DNA of 64,000 nt, from positions 1-64,000 of the forward strand of contig CAMNTM010000005.1 of the NCBI GenBank assembly GCA_946558465.1. Reading direction: 5' to 3'. The notes under the pieces are model-generated. The model did no database searches, was not told the DNA's origin, and saw only the letters and a list, made by a program, of their open reading frames with translations. Below, one piece after another: positions 36,339-44,107 of the stretch (its first letter is position 1; each line of letters starts with the position of its first letter). The translations under genes were made by a program, and so were the position numbers. The DNA is from an uncultured Lachnospiraceae bacterium. Lineage in GTDB: Bacteria; Bacillota; Clostridia; Lachnospirales; Lachnospiraceae.

Positions 36339-36368
36339 TTGACAAATATAGATAAGGTGTGGTATAAA
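36339..36368 (+). promoter_or_regulatory. tRNA-Trp promoter
   Basis: TTGACA (36339-36344), 18 bp, TATAAA (36363-36368), about 28 bp before the mature tRNA end. Confidence 0.75.
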
Positions 36369-36396
36369 TATTTAGTGCAGTGAATGCACAAAGTAT

Positions 36397-36467
36397 AGGG
36401 GATTGGTCAAGTGGTATGATAGGGGTCTCCAAAACCTTTGGCGGGAGTTCAATTCTCTCATCCCCTG
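36397..36467 (+). tRNA. tRNA-Trp (anticodon CCA)
   Basis: Acceptor stem AGGGGAT pairs perfectly with ATCCCCT (36460-36466), with discriminator G. The anticodon stem GGGGT/ACCTT encloses the 7-base loop CTCCAAA, giving anticodon CCA. The T arm is GGGAG-TTCAATT-CTCTC. The CCA end is not encoded. It stands alone with its own promoter and terminator. Confidence 0.93.
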
Positions 36468-36525
36468 TTAGGCAGAATCGTATATATGGTACTGCAGATT
36501 TAACAAAAACAAAATGTGAGAAAGT

Positions 36526-36571
36526 AAAAAAGCCTTTTTTATTATATCATATAATAGAAAAGGCTTTTTTT
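36526..36571 (+). terminator. Terminator of tRNA-Trp
   Basis: AAAAAAGCCTTTT and AAAAGGCTTTTTTT frame an AT-rich inner stem; symmetric, so it could act on both strands. The 221 bases from here to the PadR gene are AT-rich, with a weak palindrome of TATA repeats near 36740-36760, probably the PadR promoter. Confidence 0.85.
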
Positions 36572-36792
36572 GATAATTAAAATACGTTTTGATGATACGC
36601 GTATTAGTCAGGAGATATTCCAGAGTTTATATTGGAATATCTCTGTTTATTTATAAAAATTTAGTCATTTTTTCAGTTGTAGATGTTTTGAAATATATTT
36701 TTGAAATATAATTTTATGAACTATATAGATTGATAAAGTATATTATATAATATATAATATAAATACAAAAAATATATGAAAGGAGCATAAAG

Positions 36793-37113
36793 ATGATATT
36801 TCCGTTGAATGCACCGATGTTTGATTTGCTGGTTCTTTCGATTGTAGAAAAAGAGGATGCTTATGGATATCAATTGAGTCAGATAATAAAAAATGTATCC
36901 AGTACTAAAGATTCGGCGCTTTATCCGGTACTGAAAAGACTTCAGGAGCAAGGCTGTCTGGCAGTATATGATCAGCCGTATCAAGGAAGGAACCGAAGAT
37001 ATTATAAGATTACAGAGACAGGAAGGCAGCGGTATTTTACGCTGAGAGAGGAATGGAGAGCCTACAGGGAGGCGGTAGAAAAGATTGTAGAAGGAGGAAT
37101 GGAAAATGGGTAG
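36793..37113 (+). CDS. PadR family transcriptional regulator
   Basis: A 106-residue winged-helix protein of the short PadR type, with DLLVLSIVEKEDAYGYQLSQIIK, the ALYPVLKRLQEQGCL recognition helix and GRNRRYYKITETGRQ wing. It is the first gene of a three-gene unit with an HAAS protein and a DUF4097 protein; its last bases overlap the next ATG. Such PadR-HAAS-DUF4097 operons are frequent in Firmicutes and probably control themselves in response to envelope stress. AAGGAG precedes the ATG. Confidence 0.92.
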   Translation: MIFPLNAPMFDLLVLSIVEKEDAYGYQLSQIIKNVSSTKDSALYPVLKRLQEQGCLAVYDQPYQGRNRRYYKITETGRQRYFTLREEWRAYREAVEKIVEGGMENG

Positions 37114-37696
37114 GGCCGAATATATGAGGTGCCTGCAGCACAGGCTGAGAAGACTTCCGAGGGAAGACTTTGATAAGGCGGTTGCTTACTTTGAGGAATA
37201 TTTTGATGAAGCAGGAGCAGAAAATGAAGAACAGGCGATTGAAGATTTAGGAATGCCGGATATGGCGGCTGACCAGATAATCCGGGAATTTGCTGTGGAA
37301 AACGCAAAGGAACCGGTAAAAAATGTAAGAAGAAGCTTTTCCGTTATATGGATTGGACTTTTGGCCGTATTTGCAGCTCCGATTGGTCTTCCACTGGCTC
37401 TTGCACTGGGAGCAGTTGGATTGGCATTGATAATTGTTGTGATGTCACTTATATTTGCATTTATTGTCTGTGCATTTTGTATGGCTGCTGCTTCCCTTCC
37501 TTGTATCGCAGTCAGTATATGGCTGTTGTTTACTTCCTTTGCAGATGGTGCGGCTACACTTGGAATGGGACTAATTGGTCTTGGGGTAGGAATATGGCTT
37601 ATTATGGGCTGTGTAGTATTTTCAAAATGGTTTTTGCATCTTATGACGCGTTTATTCGGGAAGGTTGCGAAGGGAGGAAGCACGTATGAAAAATAA
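37106..37696 (+). CDS. HAAS domain membrane protein (DUF1700)
   Basis: A 196-residue protein. The first ~60 residues form the HAAS helical domain (EYMRCLQHRLRRLPREDFDKAVAYFEEYFDEA, then a conserved acidic stretch). From about residue 80 there are three or four hydrophobic helices. HAAS proteins are thought to be coupled to PadR regulators as membrane sensors. Start overlaps the PadR gene by 8 bases, with AAGGAGG in that gene. Confidence 0.88.
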   Translation: MGRAEYMRCLQHRLRRLPREDFDKAVAYFEEYFDEAGAENEEQAIEDLGMPDMAADQIIREFAVENAKEPVKNVRRSFSVIWIGLLAVFAAPIGLPLALALGAVGLALIIVVMSLIFAFIVCAFCMAAASLPCIAVSIWLLFTSFADGAATLGMGLIGLGVGIWLIMGCVVFSKWFLHLMTRLFGKVAKGGSTYEK

Positions 37697-38639
37697 AAAA
37701 ACATGGCTTATACTTTCAGCAATGTGTGTAATTTTAGGAATTATTATATTGACGGCAGGAAGAATTTTAGGAGGGCTGCCAGGATTTTATATTGATAGAA
37801 ATGGAATTCATACCGTTAATGAAGCGCAGGCTTCGGAGTTTGTAAGAGATTCAAGAGTATTGGAAGCATTTGAAAGTATAGAGATTGATATCGATGAAGC
37901 AGATGTGGAGTTAATTGAGTCTGACAGATTTGCAATTGATTACTGCATTGCAGGAGAATACGGAAATGTGATTTGTGAAGTGAAAGATGGGAAGCTGGTT
38001 TTTAAGGAGGCAGCCCACAATCGTATCTGGAATTTCGGAGCTTTTATACCAGGTTTTGGAGAGGTTTTAGATGAGACAGACTGCTATATAAGAATAGAAG
38101 TTCCTGCGGGAACACAGTTTGACGATATTCTAATAAATATGGAGGAAGGCAGTCTTAATCTTCCTTCTCTTTATGCAGAGCAGCTGAAGCTTGACAATGA
38201 ATATGGAGATATAAATATAAAAAAATACCACGGAGAAAAATTAAAAGTGGATATGCAGGATGGGGATTTTTCGGCAGATGTGATTGAAGCGGAGCAGGCA
38301 GAGTTTAATAATGAATATGGAAATATTTTGATAGACAGAATTTCCGGAGGAAATATATTATCGAAGCTGGAAGATGGTGAATTTTGTATTAACAGTTTAG
38401 ATATGGACAGAACAGAAGTGAGCAATGAGTACGGAAATGTTTGTCTGGGTATTGCAGAAGATATGAATGAATATGGTCTTGATTTGGAGACAGAATACGG
38501 CAGTATCAATATAGCTGATGGAAAGCTGGAAAGAAGGTACAGCGATGAAGGGATGACGTACCGGACAAAAGACAGCAGATCAAAGAGAATAGAGGTGTCC
38601 TGTGAGGACGGGAATATTGAAGTATTTCAAGCGAGATAA
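37686..38639 (+). CDS. DUF4097 beta-strand repeat protein, membrane-anchored
   Basis: A 317-residue protein with one N-terminal membrane helix or uncleaved signal (about 5-28), then a repeat-rich beta region. Repeats read roughly E-[YF]-G-[ND]-[IV] about every 20-22 residues (GEYGNVICEV, NEYGDINIKKY, NNEYGNILIDR, SNEYGNVCLG, TEYGSINIADG), the pattern of DUF4097 parallel beta structures outside the cell. ATG 37686 follows GGAGG and overlaps the end of the HAAS gene. Function is unknown. The transcript ends in a very long hairpin at 38657-38716. Confidence 0.88.
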   Translation: MKNKKTWLILSAMCVILGIIILTAGRILGGLPGFYIDRNGIHTVNEAQASEFVRDSRVLEAFESIEIDIDEADVELIESDRFAIDYCIAGEYGNVICEVKDGKLVFKEAAHNRIWNFGAFIPGFGEVLDETDCYIRIEVPAGTQFDDILINMEEGSLNLPSLYAEQLKLDNEYGDINIKKYHGEKLKVDMQDGDFSADVIEAEQAEFNNEYGNILIDRISGGNILSKLEDGEFCINSLDMDRTEVSNEYGNVCLGIAEDMNEYGLDLETEYGSINIADGKLERRYSDEGMTYRTKDSRSKRIEVSCEDGNIEVFQAR

Positions 38640-38656
38640 TGTAAAACTGCAGAATT

Positions 38657-38716
38657 GATAAGGGCCGGCAGAAGCGTAAGTGTAGAGTTATACTTACGCT
38701 TCCGCCGGCCCTTATC
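38657..38716. terminator. Long bidirectional hairpin between convergent genes
   Basis: Two 25-base arms (38657-38681 and 38692-38716) with one mismatch and a 10-base loop, starting GATAAGGGCCGGC and ending GCCGGCCCTTATC. It is much longer than an ordinary terminator, has no long T-tract, and lies 3 bases from the stop of the minus-strand gene. Confidence 0.7.
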
Positions 38717-38718
38717 GT

Positions 38719-39063
38719 TTAACCGGAATATTTTAAATAATCTTCCTGAAATTGCAGAAATTGTGTTTCCAGCTTTGCAAGCTCTGTATCAGACAAGTTT
38801 TTTAACAGAGCAGTCATATCTTCTTTGGTTTTAGACGGGTTACAGGGAGCCTCTAAGGCGAAATCACTGTATGCACGTATTTTCTGAAAATATAGATTTG
38901 TTTCTGACTGTTCTTGACTGTCCCGGCACATATGATACATAAAGACACAATCTGCGGCATCGGTTTGAGTACATTCTTTGCATATCCATTTTCCAAGGTA
39001 ATAATAGGTTTCGTTTAATTTATATAGAAAACCTGGAGATTTCAATAATTGCTCTGTCAACAT
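38719..39063 (-). CDS. Hypothetical protein
   Basis: A 114-residue soluble, helical protein with several Cys (WICKECTQTDAADCVFMYHMC) that could bind metal but match no motif I know. ATG 39063 is chosen because AAAGGAGG lies just upstream; the open frame continues 40 codons further without a start signal. It is a single-gene unit that converges with the DUF4097 gene. I cannot assign a function. Confidence 0.65.
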   Translation of the reverse strand: MLTEQLLKSPGFLYKLNETYYYLGKWICKECTQTDAADCVFMYHMCRDSQEQSETNLYFQKIRAYSDFALEAPCNPSKTKEDMTALLKNLSDTELAKLETQFLQFQEDYLKYSG

Positions 39064-39399
39064 GCCGTTTCCTCCTTTACTTCCCCTTCTGTCAGAAGTA
39101 TTCTTAATATTTTCAGGTATGTATCTATATAGAACAGTACCAGATGGAGAGAGAAAATGCAAGGAGATACGGGGAGGAACCATTATAGAAAAAATGCATA
39201 TACTTATAGTGTCGTATCCTTACTGGCATATTATATCTGATAAGATAAATCTTATTATCTTATCGGGTGATAATCCGCCTGCCCTGTACGGGGCTTATAT
39301 TGCGGGAGGCTTGTATGAGTATACATATATTGGACTATTCAAGATAACACATCTCTTGGACTGCTGATGCCCAGGAGAGCATAGAAAGGAGAGAATGCG
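39064..39399. other. 336-base intergenic region
   Basis: Between divergent genes. It holds a palindrome, GATAAGATAA and TTATCTTATC, near 39238-39264, and AT-rich promoter-like DNA. A forward open frame of about 100 codons crosses it but starts opposite the ribosome site of the minus-strand gene and has no coding look. No RNA gene is recognised. Confidence 0.5.
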
Positions 39400-40371
39400 A
39401 TGCCAGAGAGTATAATGCCAGAAAATACCAACCAGGACAGCAATCGAAGTAATAATCTGAATGAAAGCCGGGAGGATATGATATTTCTTCCAGAATCACC
39501 AGATACGCCTTCCTTTGGACCGCCTGCAGGAGAGGTGATTCCGGATCTTTCAGGAGGTGAACCTGCAGCTCCAGGAGAGGATATTTCCCGTCCGCTGCCG
39601 ACCCCTGCGCTGCCGTCCCCGCCGCCCTCTAACAGACCTCCGCGGCCGGATATCACAGTGCGTCCCGTCATTCCGTCTGTGCCGGGCGGAACAGGAAACG
39701 GACAGCGTCCGCCGATTACCATATATCCGATTCCTATTATTCCCAGACCGGAGCCGGATATAGAGGAGCAGGGGTACTGTACGATACGTTTTCTTCACGC
39801 AGCGGTTGGATATGGGCCTTTGAATGTGATGATAGGAAATAAACCAGTAGTGAACCGCCTGCAGTATGGGGAAGTATCTTCGTATTTTATTGAGACAGAT
39901 GAATTTAAGACAATTAATGTGACAGATGCCAGGATGCGCAGAGCAATGATTGCCAGTGAGACATTTTTCTTCGGAGAAGATGATGTATATACGATTAGTT
40001 TTGTAAATGGAATGAATGGGCTCTCTATGTACCTGATTCCGGATATACCATGCAGAAACCGCCGGAACAGCCGTTCCTGCGTAAGAGCAGTGAATTTGTC
40101 TTATAATTCTCCGGCTCTTGATGTTACAGCGCAGGGGGGAGAGATAAGATTCGAAGACCTCCGTTTTAAAACTATTGCTGCTTACAAACAAATGAATCCG
40201 GGCATTCAGGAGTTTTATGTGTCAGAGACTTTGAGCGGCGCTTCGGTGTTTCAGATTACACAGGAAATTGAAGCAGGAAAACTGTACACACTTTATGTTA
40301 TCGGCGATGCTTATGGCGCGCCCGATATGACGGGTGTTTTTACGGAGGATTATTCTTTACTTCTAGATTAA
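39400..40371 (+). CDS. Pro-rich protein with DUF4397-like domain
   Basis: A 323-residue protein. Residues 1-125 are disordered and very rich in Pro, with no signal peptide; long runs such as RPLPTPALPSPPPSNRPPRP look like a wall- or spore-surface spacer. From about 127 follows a beta-rich region with the DUF4397 pattern (YCTIRFLHAAVGYGPLNVMIGNKPVVNRLQYGEVSSYF), apparently repeated once (CVRAVNLSYNSPALDVTAQG). DUF4397 proteins are usually extracytoplasmic; without a signal, this one may be placed on the spore surface (inference). AAAGGAGAG precedes the ATG. Confidence 0.75.
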   Translation: MPESIMPENTNQDSNRSNNLNESREDMIFLPESPDTPSFGPPAGEVIPDLSGGEPAAPGEDISRPLPTPALPSPPPSNRPPRPDITVRPVIPSVPGGTGNGQRPPITIYPIPIIPRPEPDIEEQGYCTIRFLHAAVGYGPLNVMIGNKPVVNRLQYGEVSSYFIETDEFKTINVTDARMRRAMIASETFFFGEDDVYTISFVNGMNGLSMYLIPDIPCRNRRNSRSCVRAVNLSYNSPALDVTAQGGEIRFEDLRFKTIAAYKQMNPGIQEFYVSETLSGASVFQITQEIEAGKLYTLYVIGDAYGAPDMTGVFTEDYSLLLD

Positions 40372-40490
40372 GTGAAATAGATGTCTGTACTGCTTTATCA
40401 AGCAAGTCTTGAAGAGTTTGAGAAGTGTTCAAATGTCTGTGGTTTTGTTGATGTTTGTAAAAGCCGGGAAGGATAAGAGTGTTTTATAGT

Positions 40491-40533
40491 AAGAAGACCG
40501 GAGTATCTATTCGGATACTCCGGTCTTCTTTTC
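40491..40533 (+). terminator. Terminator after the DUF4397 gene
   Basis: Perfect 17-bp arms (40491-40507 and 40514-40530), beginning AAGAAGACCGGAG, with a 6-base loop and a following TTCTT. The symmetric A-rich flank may serve the minus strand also. Confidence 0.8.
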
Positions 40534-40629
40534 TTAATCTCAATTTGTGTATTGCTTTTAAATATCCTAAAAAATATCACTTCAAATATATAAAAGGTAC
40601 ATCGAAATTACGATTAATAGAGGTGTTGC

Positions 40630-40827
40630 TTAGAGTTTTGTTACGTTTACAGCCTGAGGTCCTTTAGCGCCCTCAGTTACGTCGTACTCCACTTCCTGAC
40701 CTTCATCTAAAGACTTGAAGCCTTCCATGTTCAGTCCTGAATAGTGTACAAATACGTCGTTCCCGTCTTCATCGGAAATGAAGCCGTATCCTTTTTGGTT
40801 GTTAAACCATTTTACCGTACCTTTCAT
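40630..40827 (-). CDS. Cold shock protein (CspA family)
   Basis: A 65-residue single cold-shock domain with both RNA-binding motifs, KGYGFI (RNP1) and DVFVHYSGL (RNP2 region). It binds single-stranded RNA and DNA and keeps mRNA unfolded. GGAGG lies before ATG 40827. The promoter on this strand (40912-40940) gives a leader of about 75-80 bases, which is usual for cold-shock mRNAs. Confidence 0.96.
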   Translation of the reverse strand: MKGTVKWFNNQKGYGFISDEDGNDVFVHYSGLNMEGFKSLDEGQEVEYDVTEGAKGPQAVNVTKL

Positions 40828-40911
40828 ACTGATACCTCCATCTAAAAGAATAAATTAGCGACTGTCTCAAATTCGGAATATTATGAAATGTTCCAAATAT
40901 GATACTCCGTC

Positions 40912-40940
40912 ACTTTATCATGGATTGCTCAAAAAGTCAA
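40912..40940 (-). promoter_or_regulatory. Cold shock gene promoter
   Basis: On the minus strand: TTGACT (40940-40935), 17 bp, TAAAGT (40917-40912). Confidence 0.65.
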
Positions 40941-41003
40941 TATGTTTTCGTGAGTGAATGTAAAAAAGAATTGCAAAAGTATGGTTTTCAAGGAGTCATC
41001 TGC

Positions 41004-41032
41004 TTGACGAAAAAGCGCAAGACGTGTAAAGT
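41004..41032 (+). promoter_or_regulatory. Promoter of the PTS enzyme I gene
   Basis: TTGACG (41004-41009), 17 bp, TAAAGT (41027-41032), preceded by GTG. It lies about 47 bp before the start codon. Confidence 0.65.
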
Positions 41033-41078
41033 ATAAAGTGCAGAACTAATTGAGAAATTTTAAACAGGGGTTGAAGGT

Positions 41079-42704
41079 ATGATAACATTAACGGGGAAAA
41101 AGATATCAGAAGGAATTGCAATCGGTAAACTCTCTTTTTATAAAAGAGATATTAAAGAGATTAAAAAGATTTATGTAAAGGATGTTGAAAAAGAGATTCA
41201 GCGCTTTCAGCGTGCGATAGAAAAGGCAGTTAGTGAGCTTAAGCTTCTTTACGATATGTCTATCCGGGAGGTCGGAGAGGCAAATGCCGCGATTTTTGAA
41301 ATGCAGCAGGGAATTCTGGAAGACAAGGAATATATAGACGGAATGATAAACATGATACTGGAAGATAAGCTGAATGCAGAGTACATTGTGCAGCAGGCTG
41401 TAGAGAGATTTGTAGATGGCTCTTTCCTTCAGAAGAAGGGCTATAACAAAGCGCACGAGGCAGATTTTAGAGATGTAGGACTTAGATTAATCCGGATACT
41501 TTCCAGGAGCTGGAAGGATAAGATGTTTATGGATGAACCGTTTATCATGGCTGCCCGTGAGCTGTATCCAAGTGACACAGTTCAGCTTGATAAGACGAAG
41601 GTGCTGGGCTTTGTTACGATGTACGGCACGATTAATTCTCATACCGCCGTGCTTGCCAGAACGAAGGGAATTCCATCGGTTATTGCACTTGGAGAGCCTT
41701 TGAAGGAGCAGTACGAGGGGAAAACAATTATTGTCGACGGGTATGAAGGCAAGGTATATATAGAGCCGGATTACACAACTCTTACCAGGATGAAGCAGAG
41801 GCGGGATGCAAGTCAAAGCCATACAAAAAATCTGGAACGGCTGAAAGGAAAAGAGAATGTTACGCAGAGCGGACAGAAGATAGAGATTTTTGCAAATGTA
41901 GGAACTCGTGAGGATATAGAAAATGTACTGCGCAGTGATGCAGGCGGGATCGGCCTTTTTCGAAGTGAGTTTTTGTATATGGAGACTGGAAACAGGCTTC
42001 CCACAGAAGAGCAGCTTTTCCAAGTATACAGGCTGGCGGCAGAATCAATGGGAACAAACCGCGTTGTAATTCGAATTGCAGATTTAGGCGGAGATAAGAT
42101 GGCCCGCTGTATAGATCTTGGCGCGCAGGCAAATCCGGCCATTGGACTTCGAGGACTGCGGGTGATGTTTGAGAAGGAAGATGTTTTTATGGATCAGTTA
42201 AGGGCGATTCTCAGAGTATCTGTATTTGGAAATGTCTCAATTCTGCTTCCGATGATTACCTCATTAGATGAGGTTGCAAGGGCGAGAGGGATGCTTGAAC
42301 GGGCGAAACGGGCACTCAAGGAAGAAAAGATACCTTTTGATGAAAATATTCTGCTGGGTGTTATGATAGAGACTCCTGCAGCGGTTATGATAAGCGGAGA
42401 ACTGGCGCGGGAAGTAGATTTCTTCAGTATAGGAACAAATGATTTGTCTCAGCTTACACTGGGTACGGACAGAGGAAACAGCAAGGTGGAAAAGTACTAC
42501 AATCCCCACCATCCTGCTCTTCTTAAGATGATTCGGATTGTGACAAATAATGTGCATCTTGAAGGGAAGCATATCAGCGTGTGCGGTGATTTGGCAGCAG
42601 ACCTGACCATGACAGAATTTTTTATCCAGATTGGCATTGATGAGCTGTCGGTAGCGCCGAATCAAGTGCTGGCGCTTCGAAAGAAGATTAGAGATATACA
42701 GTAA
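41079..42704 (+). CDS. ptsI: Phosphoenolpyruvate-protein phosphotransferase (PTS enzyme I)
   Basis: A 541-residue enzyme I, somewhat shorter than the usual ~570. The phospho-His is His188 in GTINSHTAVLART. The PEP-binding TIM-barrel half has GGIGLFRSEFLYM, IRIADLGGDK, FFSIGTNDLSQ and Cys502 in HISVCGDLAAD, at the E. coli position. It moves phosphate from PEP to HPr for sugar uptake and regulation. No ptsH gene is adjacent. AGGGGTTGAAG precedes the ATG. It is followed 17 bases later by a DUF975 gene. Confidence 0.94.
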   Translation: MITLTGKKISEGIAIGKLSFYKRDIKEIKKIYVKDVEKEIQRFQRAIEKAVSELKLLYDMSIREVGEANAAIFEMQQGILEDKEYIDGMINMILEDKLNAEYIVQQAVERFVDGSFLQKKGYNKAHEADFRDVGLRLIRILSRSWKDKMFMDEPFIMAARELYPSDTVQLDKTKVLGFVTMYGTINSHTAVLARTKGIPSVIALGEPLKEQYEGKTIIVDGYEGKVYIEPDYTTLTRMKQRRDASQSHTKNLERLKGKENVTQSGQKIEIFANVGTREDIENVLRSDAGGIGLFRSEFLYMETGNRLPTEEQLFQVYRLAAESMGTNRVVIRIADLGGDKMARCIDLGAQANPAIGLRGLRVMFEKEDVFMDQLRAILRVSVFGNVSILLPMITSLDEVARARGMLERAKRALKEEKIPFDENILLGVMIETPAAVMISGELAREVDFFSIGTNDLSQLTLGTDRGNSKVEKYYNPHHPALLKMIRIVTNNVHLEGKHISVCGDLAADLTMTEFFIQIGIDELSVAPNQVLALRKKIRDIQ

Positions 42705-42721
42705 AAAGAGGTGATGGATTT

Positions 42722-43474
42722 ATGTGGACAAGAGAGCAGTTAAAAATGAATGCAAGGTATCTTATGAACCGTAATTATTGGGAGTGTGTGACTGCCTCTA
42801 TTATTATGGGACTTTTTAGTGCGTCTTTCAGTATGAGAGGTATGGGCAGTAATACAGGGGAGTTTTATTCTGAATCTTACGGCTATGATGAGAGAATTTT
42901 TGATGTTGTCTATGAAATCCCGCCCAGACTGAAAATGCTTCTTGCGATGTTTCTTGCAGTCGGGATGTTTATCGGTGTGCTGTTTACACTGGCGCTGCTG
43001 GTGCTTAAGATATTTGCAGGAAATGTACTTATAGTAGGCGGATGTCATTTCTTTATTCTGAATCGGACAGAAAAACCAAAAATGCGGGAGCTGCTTGTAT
43101 ATTTTAAAGGCGGACATTATGGTAATATTGTATTTATTATGTTTTTAAGGAGTCTATATATCACCCTGTGGACGCTTTTGTGTTTTGTTCCGGGAGTCAT
43201 AAAAAGCTATGAGTACCGTATGGTGCCGTATATTCTTGCAGAAAATCCAAATATGGACAGGCATACGGCATTTGATTTGAGCAGGCGGATGATGGATGGA
43301 GAAAAATGGAATGCTTTTGTCTTAGATTTATCTTTTATCGGCTGGTATTTATTAAGTGCGGTCACATGTGGAATTGTGGGTATATTCTATGTGCAGCCAT
43401 ATGTAGAGGCAACAAATACAGAATTGTATGCATATAATAAGGTGAAGGCCTATAATCAAGGATACATAAGATGA
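42722..43474 (+). CDS. DUF975 family membrane protein
   Basis: A 250-residue membrane protein with about five or six helices and the DUF975 start (MWTREQLKMNARYLMNRNYWECVTASIIMGLFS), plus the YEYRMVPYILAENPNMDRHTAFDLSRRMMDGEKWNAF segment. The function of this family is unknown. The ATG is preceded by AAAGAGGTG. It follows ptsI closely, probably in one transcript. Confidence 0.88.
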   Translation: MWTREQLKMNARYLMNRNYWECVTASIIMGLFSASFSMRGMGSNTGEFYSESYGYDERIFDVVYEIPPRLKMLLAMFLAVGMFIGVLFTLALLVLKIFAGNVLIVGGCHFFILNRTEKPKMRELLVYFKGGHYGNIVFIMFLRSLYITLWTLLCFVPGVIKSYEYRMVPYILAENPNMDRHTAFDLSRRMMDGEKWNAFVLDLSFIGWYLLSAVTCGIVGIFYVQPYVEATNTELYAYNKVKAYNQGYIR

Positions 43475-43548
43475 GTATGGAATAAATTTACAAAAAAAAG
43501 CTTACATTAAACTAAATTGCGTGATACAATATACTCAGGGTGATGAGT

Positions 43549-44049
43549 ATGTTTAAAATTGGTGATTATGTAGCACATTATAAAGAAGGAGTCTGTGAGA
43601 TTATGAGTATCGGCAGGCTCGATATGAGCTGTTCCGATAGAGAAAAGGAATATTATACATTGAAGCCCCTCTATGATGCGGGGGGAACACTTTATACGCC
43701 TGTAGAAAATCAAAAGGGCCAGATAAGAACCTTGATTACTATAGAGGAGGCAGATAGATTAATCGCAGAGATAACAGAGATAGCAGAACTTGGGGTCTCT
43801 GATGAAAAGAAGAGAGAAGCGCTCTATAGAGAAGCCTTGTTTAAAAATCAGTGCAGAGAGTGGATTGCGGTTATTAAGACTTCTTATGGCAGAAAAATGA
43901 GACGTATCTCATTAGGTAAAAAGACAATACACGTAGACGATAAGTATCTGAACATTGCAGAACAGTTTCTTTATGGTGAGCTGGCAGTCGTTTTGAACAT
44001 ACCGAAAACGGAAGTCCGGGATTATATTATGAAAAATATAAAGAAATAA
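43549..44049 (+). CDS. CarD/CdnL-like transcription regulator
   Basis: A 166-residue protein with the RNA-polymerase-interacting N-terminal domain of the CarD/TRCF-RID family (MFKIGDYVAHYKEGVCEIMSIG...YYTLKPLYDAGGTLYTPVEN) and a helical C-terminal part. ATG 43549 is preferred because AGGGTG lies 7 bases before it; earlier in-frame GTG and ATG codons overlap this site. CarD members bind the polymerase beta subunit and adjust promoter opening. The stop codon lies in the arm of a long palindrome (44044-44107). Confidence 0.88.
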   Translation: MFKIGDYVAHYKEGVCEIMSIGRLDMSCSDREKEYYTLKPLYDAGGTLYTPVENQKGQIRTLITIEEADRLIAEITEIAELGVSDEKKREALYREALFKNQCREWIAVIKTSYGRKMRRISLGKKTIHVDDKYLNIAEQFLYGELAVVLNIPKTEVRDYIMKNIKK

Positions 44050-44107
44050 ATTGTAGTCGGGGACGGGGTAAAATTAAAAATACCCCGTCCCCGACTACAA
44101 TTTATTT
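44044..44107. repeat. GGGACGGGGTA palindrome, copy 3, with 27-bp perfect arms
   Basis: Left arm 44044-44070 starts AAATAAATTGTAGTCGG and ends GGACGGGGTA; the right arm 44081-44107 is its exact complement; the loop is AAATTAAAAA. The stop codons of both convergent genes (44047-44049 plus strand, 44102-44104 minus strand) lie in the arms, at mirror positions. It probably terminates both transcripts. The core is shared with 4862 and 13920, but the outer 10-13 bases are not. Confidence 0.9.

Noticed and set aside
39062-39367. Forward open frame of about 100 codons
   Set aside because: It starts opposite the ribosome site of the minus-strand gene, has no ribosome site of its own and an implausible amino-acid composition.
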